Shown here: positions 1-5,086 of the stretch, piece after piece
How positions within the stretch are numbered: the stretch's first letter is position 1
Layout of the letters: each line of letters opens with the position of its first letter
The notes under the pieces: model-generated
Database searches by the model: none
What the model saw: only the letters and a program-made list of their open reading frames with translations
Told to the model about the DNA's origin: nothing
Position numbers and translations under genes: made by a program
Source: UBA2979 sp963694535
GTDB taxonomy: Bacteria; Chloroflexota; Dehalococcoidia; UBA2979
NCBI GenBank assembly: GCA_963694535.1
Contig: CAVODE010000103.1
Span: forward strand, 1 to 5,086
Reading direction: 5' to 3'
DNA: 5,086 nucleotides

Positions 1-2
1 TT

Positions 3-1085
3 ACTAGCAAGGAATCACGGGAAACAACTATCCACGTTGATGATGGCTTATCAGCCATCGAATATTGCTATGAGGCCGGCTGGACTGACGGATTACCAGT
101 TATTCCTCCTACTATGAAACTCGTGGATGCGATGCTTGACACAGTCGGCATCGATCCACTCGCTGTGATCGGTGAGCACGTAACTACACGAAGATCGTGC
201 ACCGCCCACGCAGCCGCGGTAAATGCTGTTATGGCTGGATGCCTTCCAGCTCATTTCCCAATAGTGATCGCTGCGTTGAAAGCAATGTCAAAGACTGATT
301 TCAACTACCACGGTTCAACCGCGAGTACTGGTGGCTCGAGTCATTTGATAGTTGTGAGTGGCCCCATCGCTGACGAGATTGGCATGAACGCTACAGGTAA
401 TTTATTTGGATCCGGCAATCGAGCGAATGCTGCAATTGGCAGGACTATTCGACTGATTCACCTCAATGTTTTTCATATGCAACCTAACGTGACAGACAAG
501 TCCACTCAAGGAAACCCAGGTAAATACTCATTGTGCGTTGCGGAGCGATCCGATCGAAACCCATGGCCTCTTCTCCATGAGGAATTTGGATACCCAGACG
601 ATTCGATTGTGGTGGTATTTGCCGCCGGTGGATTTCATAATGTTGAGAATCACTTTGCAGCTACGCCTGAACAAGCTCTCTTGACTATGTCGGATTCAAT
701 GTCGTGCTTGGATTCATTAACTCACGGTCAATCTGTAGTGGTTTTGTCTCCAGAAACCGCCGAAATTGTGGCAGCTGATGCATCTTGGACAAAGTCTAAA
801 GTTCAGAATTTTTTATTTGCGAATGCGTACCGAGAGAACGCTGCACTGGAACGAATTGGCAGACCGACGGATACAGAAGAGGATCGTTCACACTACAAAT
901 TCAGTGATGATGCTTTGAAAGAAGGACTGACAGAGAGATATCATCGCGGGCTGAATGCAGAGGATATTTTATTATTTGTAGGTGGGGGAGACGCTGGAGC
1001 CCATTCCGCGTTCCTCCCGTCTTGGAGCCGTGGACGTAATTCAATTATGCAGAGCGAAGTTATTCTGCGAGCGAAGAAGGGTTAG
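3..1085 (+). CDS. Uncharacterised UGSC-associated protein (5'-truncated)
   Basis: The reading frame is open from the left edge to TAG at 1083-1085, giving 360 visible residues. No ATG, GTG or TTG occurs in frame before the ATG at 114, and the frame upstream of it encodes a motif I recognise as conserved, GWTDGLPVIPPT (78-113). The true start therefore lies left of the window and the ATG at 114 is internal. Other recognisable stretches are MAGCLPAHFP, GSGNRANAAIGR, a TQGNPGKYSLCVAE segment and a C-terminal GGGDAGAHSAFLP. I recall this pattern from a bacterial family of unknown function found beside, or fused to, UGSC-type proteins. No signal peptide or membrane segment is visible in the part present, so it is probably cytoplasmic. 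Cys residues occur in RRSCTAH, AGCLP, SLCVAE and MSCLD, but no CxxC pair is present. It lies 8 bases upstream of the selenoprotein gene, which suggests a shared transcript and function. The biochemical role is unknown. Confidence 0.85.
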   Translation, partial: TSKESRETTIHVDDGLSAIEYCYEAGWTDGLPVIPPTMKLVDAMLDTVGIDPLAVIGEHVTTRRSCTAHAAAVNAVMAGCLPAHFPIVIAALKAMSKTDFNYHGSTASTGGSSHLIVVSGPIADEIGMNATGNLFGSGNRANAAIGRTIRLIHLNVFHMQPNVTDKSTQGNPGKYSLCVAERSDRNPWPLLHEEFGYPDDSIVVVFAAGGFHNVENHFAATPEQALLTMSDSMSCLDSLTHGQSVVVLSPETAEIVAADASWTKSKVQNFLFANAYRENAALERIGRPTDTEEDRSHYKFSDDALKEGLTERYHRGLNAEDILLFVGGGDAGAHSAFLPSWSRGRNSIMQSEVILRAKKG

Positions 1086-1093
1086 CTGAACTG

Positions 1094-1636
1094 ATGGCAA
1101 TTGAAATGTATACACCAATCATTGACGACCAACGAGTAGAAGCCGCATCCATGGCGTCTCGTCTTTCCACACTTAAAAATTCTCGTATCGGTCTATTATC
1201 GAACGGCAAACATAATGCGGACGTACTGATACAAATGACTGCAGACGAATTCATAAACAATCACGGTGGTGAAGTTGTATTGGAACTGAATAAAGGTAAT
1301 GCGTCGCGGCCATGCTCGGATGATTTGGTTGATACTGTCGTCAAGGCTGATGTTGATTTTATGATCACTGCGGTTGGTGACTGAGGATCGTGTAGTACGT
1401 GCAGTGTGCACGACGGCATCACATTTGAAAAACTGAATGTCCCTACTCTTACAATTTGTACTGACCCATTTAAAGCAACTAGCGAGTCAACGGCTCGGAC
1501 GCTCGGCCTGCCAGAGTTCGATTTCGCGCTTGTTGCGCACCCGATCGGTAGCCGTAATGAAGAGGAGTTACTCCAACGTGCGCACCATGCATATGAGCAA
1601 GGAATTCCGATTCTTCTTGGCACTGTTGTGAATTGA
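1094..1636 (+). CDS. UGSC-family selenoprotein (UGA-recoded)
   Basis: This is one gene interrupted by an in-frame TGA at 1382-1384. Read through as selenocysteine, it gives 180 residues ending at TGA 1634-1636. Both halves are in the same frame. Across the TGA the protein reads AVGD-U-GSCSTCSVHDGITF, with Sec at residue 97 and Cys at 100 and 103. That is the signature giving the UGSC family its name; some homologues carry Cys in place of Sec. The N-terminal half (about residues 25-95) looks alpha/beta, with RIGLLSNGKHNADVL and a strand FMITAVGD leading into the redox loop. After the loop, VPTLTICTDPFK and LVAHPIGS are typical. The chosen start, ATG 1094, has a weak purine-rich AAGAAGG 13 bases upstream; ATG 1106 is possible. 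The gene sits 8 bases after its upstream neighbour and 19 before a thioredoxin-reductase-like gene. By family and motif it is likely a cytosolic thiol/selenol redox catalyst; the substrate is unknown. Synthesis needs SelA/B/C/D, none of which is in the window. Confidence 0.92.
1382..1384 (+). other. Selenocysteine (UGA) codon
   Basis: The in-frame TGA falls exactly at the first position of the U-G-S-C redox motif, where Cys-containing homologues have Cys. The same frame stays open with family-like sequence for another 83 codons. A hairpin suited to recoding follows. These points argue against an ordinary stop or a random nonsense mutation. Confidence 0.9.
1398..1412 (+). promoter_or_regulatory. 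Bacterial SECIS hairpin
   Basis: The sequence CGTGC-AGTGT-GCACG folds into a perfect 5-bp stem with a 5-base loop AGUGU. The loop begins 18 bases after the UGA and has G at its second position, matching the known bacterial SECIS rules (apical loop roughly 16-37 bases from UGA, a G among the first two loop bases). It resembles the E. coli fdhF minihelix, in which GC-AGGUCU-GCACC begins its loop 17 bases after the UGA. A competing pairing of 1388-1394 with 1407-1413 (7 bp, one G-U) would put a 12-base loop only 10 bases from the UGA, which is less typical. The hairpin lies inside the coding region and would be the SelB binding site. Confidence 0.75.
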
Positions 1637-1655
1637 TAACTGACTGAGAAATAGT

Positions 1656-2564
1656 ATGAAAAAACGGGATGTCACGATTGTCGGTGGCGGAATAGCTGGC
1701 TTGACTACTGCTTTTTTTGCCGCCCGCGAAAATTTAATTACAACGCTGATTGATAATCAAGGTGCTTCGGGTGGAGTGTTAATTAATGTTGACAGCATTC
1801 AGAATTTTCCTGGATTTCCTGACGGTGTAAGCGGTTATGAACTTGGCCCGACTATAGCAAATCAAGCCGTGACGTCTGGCGCAGAATTCATGTTTGGATC
1901 TGTCACCGAAATTCGTCAATCTGCGGGCGCATGGGAGCTATCTGGCGATTTCGGCACCGTGTTGACGAGTAATCTAGTTATCGCTACCGGCTCTCAACCA
2001 AAGCGACTGGGCATATCGAAGGAAGAGGAGTTATATGGTCATGGGATATCATACTGCGCTACATGTGATGGTGATTTCTTTCGTGATGAAGACGTAGTTA
2101 TTGCTGGTGGAGGGGATGCAGCTCTTGATGAAGCTTTGGTTTTATCGGAAATTGTGAAGTCAGTGACAATAATTCATCACAAAGATTTACCGACGGGTTC
2201 CAAAGCAACACTTGATCGAGTGCAGCAACTAGGTAATGTTCAACTATTGCCCAATAGCGAGGTGATAAAACTACTGGGTGATGACGTTTTGTCTGGAGCT
2301 TCGATACGAGATGAACGGGGATCGATCGATCAACTGAAATGTACAGGTTTGTTCGTCTACGTTGGGAGCGAGCCCCAGACACACCTCCTGCAAGACTTTT
2401 GTGAATTGGATGCTTCCGGCCATGTGGCAGTTAACGGACAAATGGCGACGAGTGTTACGGGCCTTTACGCCGTTGGTGACATTCGCCAACGAAGCTCCGG
2501 ACTACTTTTAGGCTCAGCCGCCGACGGAATGGCAGCAGCGCGAGCCATAGCAGCAAAAAATTAA
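1656..2564 (+). CDS. Thioredoxin-reductase-like FAD oxidoreductase
   Basis: At 302 residues this is close to low-molecular-weight bacterial thioredoxin reductases (about 310-320). The FAD site GGGIAG lies at residues 10-15, followed by a GGVLINVDSIQNFPGFP segment like the TrxB GGQL...NxPG region. The redox-active pair is C134-A-T-C137 (2055-2066), followed by DGDFF. The second nucleotide-binding motif GGGDAALDEA is at 151-160, and the C-terminal FAD motif GLYAVGDIRQ at 269-278. Where E. coli TrxB has the NADPH-phosphate motif HRRxxxR, this protein has H174-H-K-D-L-P-T180, so cofactor preference may be altered. It is presumably cytosolic. It lies 19 bases after the selenoprotein gene on the same strand, with a weak GAGAA ribosome site. 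Context suggests it supplies electrons to the selenoprotein, directly or through a thioredoxin-like carrier not seen here. A true thioredoxin reductase or a relative with another disulfide partner are both possible. Confidence 0.88.
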   Translation: MKKRDVTIVGGGIAGLTTAFFAARENLITTLIDNQGASGGVLINVDSIQNFPGFPDGVSGYELGPTIANQAVTSGAEFMFGSVTEIRQSAGAWELSGDFGTVLTSNLVIATGSQPKRLGISKEEELYGHGISYCATCDGDFFRDEDVVIAGGGDAALDEALVLSEIVKSVTIIHHKDLPTGSKATLDRVQQLGNVQLLPNSEVIKLLGDDVLSGASIRDERGSIDQLKCTGLFVYVGSEPQTHLLQDFCELDASGHVAVNGQMATSVTGLYAVGDIRQRSSGLLLGSAADGMAAARAIAAKN

Positions 2565-2577
2565 GACTAACAGTGAT

Positions 2578-4194
2578 TTAGAGTTCTATCAGTCCATCAG
2601 CGGCAAGATTGCGGATAGCCACCAGAACAAGTTGTTCGGTTATCACAGCATCGAGCTTCAGAGTTGAAGCAACTTCCTCCGCCAACGAACCAACAGTCCT
2701 TTTTTGATCCATAGTGTTTAGTAGCAGCGCAATCGGTGGAATGACTGGATACCCTTCCGGCCTTGCGGGGGTTTGAAGTAGGTAGCCGAGCTCATAGATT
2801 CCATCCCCAAGTGTTGCGCCTTTGACTAGGCGAGCACCATCGACGAGCTTAGGTGACTTTGTCAACAATTCGCTATTGGTGAACTGCTGGGATAAGGTAG
2901 CGCGATCGACACGATTGCTTTCAGCTTCCTCTATAGCGTTGATAAAATTTTCGGGGGCATGTCCCTGATCAATTACGACACGTTCGTAACCTTCAGGTGC
3001 GTTTCCCGCGACGACGTTTATGAATTCTTCTCTGGACGTATCTGACCAGTTTTCTTCGTTTAATGAGCGATCTCGCCAAAATTTGCTATCGAGCGACTTA
3101 TTACTTCCGTAGAAGAGGCGTGCCAACTCATGAAAGTAGCCATATCTTCGTCGGTAGGTCGCCTCGTACTGGCGGGCAGCACTTCTAGCGAGATCTGGAC
3201 TTTGTATTACGGTAGCCGCATAGGCGGCGGCCAAAACCCCCGATTGGAGCGCAAGGTGAACACCAGACGAGAAAAGTGGATCAATGAAGCATGCTGCGTC
3301 ACCAACAAGAGCATAGCCGTCGCCAGTCATTTTCGTGGTGACGTATGACCAATCTTTTATGAGGTGAGTTTCATCTTTGAACGTGGCATTGCTAATTAGT
3401 CCGGAAATCTCATTTGTTAGCTGTACTTGTTGTTGAAATAAAGCGTCAACGGACGATTTTTTAATCTCAGCTTGAGCCCAGTCGGAATCCATCACGATAC
3501 CAACACTCGTTGTCCCATCGTGAAGAGGAATTTTCCAGACCCAACCATTTTCGAACGATTCTATAAAGATACTTCCCTGATCAGGCGATGGGAGATGCTC
3601 TCCGCCCGTGTAATAGCCGTAAATGGCTAGGTGCTTAAATGCGACATCCCAGTCTTTCAGGTTGAATTGGTTTGCGAATAGCGTTTGCTGACCAGACGCG
3701 TCGATTACGAGGTTTGAGGTGAGTGTCTCATGGTTACCATCTTGGTTTATAAATTCAACACCGGTGATTGTGGCATCGTCCTTTGAAAACATGGGGCTGA
3801 GAACCTGACATTGCTCTCGGACGTGCACACCTTTTTCGCGGGCATTGTCTAGAAGTATTGTATCGAATTCAGGTCGAGTAACCTGATACGAATGTGAGTA
3901 AGGTCCCTTAGTTTCCGCAAACAACCACGACCAAATAGAGCGTTCATTACCCCAGACCATTGCTGCACCATACTTTTTAAGGAATCCTGCATTGTCGATC
4001 GCGTCACGCACACCCAGGCTATCGAAAATCGGAAGCGACGCAGGGAGCAAGGACTCTCCTACATGGGATCTAGGGAACAACTCGCGCTCCAGGATCAGAA
4101 CTTTCAGACCCTTCATTGCGAGTAAGGCTGCAGTTGTACTTCCTGCTGGTCCCCCGCCAATTACGATCGTCTCAAAGTCAGTTGCTAATGGCAT
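2578..4194 (-). CDS. Flavin-dependent halogenase-like FAD monooxygenase
   Basis: The 538-residue product belongs to the tryptophan-halogenase-like branch of FAD monooxygenases. The FAD-binding GGGPAG is at residues 13-18, followed by LERELFPRSHVGESLLP, typical of this group. The halogenase signature WxWxIP appears as W218-V-W-K-I-P223 (3526-3543) and FxxPxxSxG as F303-I-D-P-L-F-S-S-G311 (3262-3288), just after a GDA FAD motif at 298-300. K74, in GFLKKYGA, is a candidate for the lysine that relays hypohalous acid in characterised halogenases. Residues from about 450 to 538 form an extra C-terminal region with a helical, winged-helix-like look (SLAEEVASTLKL). Known family members use reduced FAD, oxygen and halide to halogenate phenols, pyrroles or indoles; the substrate here is unknown. 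No flavin reductase is present. The start is fixed by a good ribosome site. Some family members are plain monooxygenases, so halogenation is inferred. Confidence 0.85.
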   Translation of the reverse strand: MPLATDFETIVIGGGPAGSTTAALLAMKGLKVLILERELFPRSHVGESLLPASLPIFDSLGVRDAIDNAGFLKKYGAAMVWGNERSIWSWLFAETKGPYSHSYQVTRPEFDTILLDNAREKGVHVREQCQVLSPMFSKDDATITGVEFINQDGNHETLTSNLVIDASGQQTLFANQFNLKDWDVAFKHLAIYGYYTGGEHLPSPDQGSIFIESFENGWVWKIPLHDGTTSVGIVMDSDWAQAEIKKSSVDALFQQQVQLTNEISGLISNATFKDETHLIKDWSYVTTKMTGDGYALVGDAACFIDPLFSSGVHLALQSGVLAAAYAATVIQSPDLARSAARQYEATYRRRYGYFHELARLFYGSNKSLDSKFWRDRSLNEENWSDTSREEFINVVAGNAPEGYERVVIDQGHAPENFINAIEEAESNRVDRATLSQQFTNSELLTKSPKLVDGARLVKGATLGDGIYELGYLLQTPARPEGYPVIPPIALLLNTMDQKRTVGSLAEEVASTLKLDAVITEQLVLVAIRNLAADGLIEL

Positions 4195-4203
4195 ACACCC
4201 GAA

Positions 4204-4211
4204 TCTCCTCA
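4204..4211 (-). promoter_or_regulatory. Ribosome binding site of halogenase-like gene
   Basis: On the minus strand the sequence TGAGGAGA lies 9 bases before the ATG that ends at 4194. It is a strong Shine-Dalgarno match and supports this start. Confidence 0.65.
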
Positions 4212-4261
4212 GATCTGATACCTTCTCCGCATAGCGTAGACGTAAATGGTATTAAAGCACC

Positions 4262-4269
4262 GGAGGTGA
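4262..4269 (+). promoter_or_regulatory. Ribosome binding site of hydrolase-like gene
   Basis: GGAGGTGA is a near-perfect anti-16S match. Its GGAGG core ends 6 bases before the ATG at 4273, which fixes that start. Confidence 0.85.
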
Positions 4270-4272
4270 CGT

Positions 4273-5052
4273 ATGGGAATTAACCCGTCAGAGGCACAGG
4301 TCGAGGTGGCCGGACTTAATATTCGATACTTCAGGGGCGGTTCCGGCCCCGTTGCGATTAAGCTTCACCATTCAACTGGCAATCCTGGTTGGATGAGTTC
4401 AGACGATGCTCTAGCGGAAAAATTTGACCTTATTGTGCCGGATCTCCCCGGCTATAATCAATCCGATAGGCCGGTGTGGGCCCGTTCAGTTCGAGATATA
4501 TCAATCCTCATGAAAAGCTTTGTCGAAGAACTCGAACTCAAGGATGTTACTTTGATTGGGTGCGGACTCGGTGGCTGGGTAGCAGCTGAACTTGCGACTA
4601 TGTATGACGCTGAATTGTCGAACCTTGTGATTTCTGGAGCTCCTGGGATTAAGCCTAACGAAGGATTCATTGAAGATCAGATAATGATGGATTGGGAAGA
4701 ATATGTACAGCTGGGCTTCTCTTCTGGTGAAAATTATTTGGCTGCATATGGCGAAGATGCCGCCGAGGTTTATAAGGAACTTTGGGACTATAGCCGAGAG
4801 ATGACAGCGCGGCTTACCTGGAAACCCTGGATGTATAATAAATCCCTCGAACCGCTGTTGCAGCTCGTCAAGATTCCTACCTTAGTTATTTGGGGGGCAG
4901 ACGATCGGATAACACCACTTACTTGTGGTGAGCAATATAGCGCGGCACTGCCGAATTCCAGTCTGCAAGTAATTGAAAATGCTGGACATTGCGTAGAACA
5001 CGAGGAAACAAGCAAATTTGTTGAGTTGGTGAGTGAATTTATCGGCGGATGA
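4273..5052 (+). CDS. Alpha/beta-hydrolase-fold protein, nucleophile Ser replaced
   Basis: The 259-residue product has the full length and order of a single-domain alpha/beta hydrolase. The oxyanion-loop region reads LHHSTGNPGW (31-40), where HG is usual. FDLIVPDLPGYNQSDRP (51-67) is the classic strand and loop that follow. The nucleophile elbow reads G96-C-G-L-G100-G: the GxSxG serine position (98) is Gly and Cys is at 97. A cap-like segment follows (about 125-190, rich in Trp, Tyr and acidic residues). WGADDRITP puts the triad Asp at 211, and NAGHC puts the His at 239. Family members hydrolyse esters, lactones, epoxides, haloalkanes or C-C bonds; without the usual nucleophile this one may use another mechanism or have a non-hydrolytic role. 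No signal peptide is seen. It is divergent from the halogenase-like gene. The fold call is firm and the activity is unknown. Confidence 0.88.
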   Translation: MGINPSEAQVEVAGLNIRYFRGGSGPVAIKLHHSTGNPGWMSSDDALAEKFDLIVPDLPGYNQSDRPVWARSVRDISILMKSFVEELELKDVTLIGCGLGGWVAAELATMYDAELSNLVISGAPGIKPNEGFIEDQIMMDWEEYVQLGFSSGENYLAAYGEDAAEVYKELWDYSREMTARLTWKPWMYNKSLEPLLQLVKIPTLVIWGADDRITPLTCGEQYSAALPNSSLQVIENAGHCVEHEETSKFVELVSEFIGG

Positions 5053-5086
5053 TTGTTGATTAAGAAGATACCCAACACTGAGTTGA

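Larger units (their letters stand above)
4195..4272. promoter_or_regulatory. Divergent intergenic region
   Basis: These 78 bases separate the divergently transcribed halogenase-like and hydrolase-like genes, so both promoters probably lie here or just inside the coding regions. Ribosome sites occupy both ends. I see no convincing -35/-10 pair on either strand. TATTAA at 4250-4255 is only a partial -10 match and would start transcription within the ribosome site. No operator-like palindrome stands out. Confidence 0.5.

Noticed and set aside
1094..1384. Pseudogene or frameshift explanation for the interrupted UGSC gene
   Set aside because: The frame is unchanged across the TGA, the TGA sits exactly at the known Sec position, a fitting hairpin follows and no other damage is visible.
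1261..1623. 120-codon minus-strand open frame opposite the selenoprotein
   Set aside because: It is antisense to a recognisable family protein, shows no motif, and its length is expected by chance opposite a coding frame.
1406..1636. Separate 76-codon gene starting at GTG 1406
   Set aside because: It is the in-frame continuation of the gene starting at 1094. There is no ribosome site before the GTG, and the redox motif U-G-S-C would be split.
2565..2577. Bidirectional terminator between the convergent genes
   Set aside because: The 13-base gap and its flanks show no inverted repeat of useful length.
3130..3348. Plus-strand open frame inside the halogenase-like gene
   Set aside because: It overlaps the region encoding the conserved FxxPxxSxG motif on the other strand and has no family-like sequence of its own.
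5073..5085. CAAC-ACTGA-GTTG hairpin as a terminator after the hydrolase gene
   Set aside because: The stem is only 4 bp with two A-T pairs, and the window ends before any T-run could be seen. It cannot be supported.
5050..5086. Read-through of the hydrolase TGA as a second Sec codon, since the frame stays open to the window end
   Set aside because: The hydrolase already has its normal family length and C-terminal helix, the following codons resemble nothing conserved, and no SECIS-like hairpin lies at the right distance.

Overview
The window looks bacterial: genes are tightly packed, two starts have strong Shine-Dalgarno sites, and base composition is moderate (a little under half G+C by eye). 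There are no RNA genes, insertion sequences, CRISPR arrays or long non-coding stretches. One gene needs UGA to be read as selenocysteine (Sec), so the host should be a selenocysteine-using bacterium. UGSC-type selenoproteins are known mainly from marine planktonic metagenomes, and a free-living aquatic lineage is plausible, but the sequence does not fix the taxon.

Left module (3-2564, plus strand): three close-packed co-directional genes that look like an operon. The first, cut by the left edge, encodes an uncharacterised protein with a GWTDGLPVIPPT segment. Eight bases later comes a 180-residue UGSC-family selenoprotein (1094-1636). Its in-frame UGA (1382-1384) would make a conventional gene caller split it into two fragments. 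Directly after the UGA is a small hairpin that closely resembles the E. coli fdhF SECIS element. The redox site reads U-G-S-C-S-T-C, a UxxCxxC pattern like that of the selenoprotein B subunits of glycine and proline reductases. Nineteen bases further on is a thioredoxin-reductase-like flavoprotein with an intact CATC redox pair but a changed NADPH-phosphate-binding motif. The inferred picture is a compact selenium-dependent reductive system: a partner protein, a Sec-containing catalytic subunit and a flavoprotein electron donor.

Right module (2578-5052): a 538-residue flavin-dependent-halogenase-like protein on the minus strand ends 13 bases from the reductase gene (convergent). It is divergent, across a 78-base gap, from an alpha/beta-hydrolase-fold protein on the plus strand. 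The halogenase-like protein keeps the GxGxxG FAD motif, the WxWxIP and FxxPxxSxG signatures and a candidate catalytic lysine. The hydrolase-like protein keeps the Asp and His positions of the triad but has Gly where the nucleophilic Ser should be. Whether the two modules share a pathway cannot be told from this window.

The most notable feature is the recoded selenoprotein with its SECIS hairpin and its adjacent partners.
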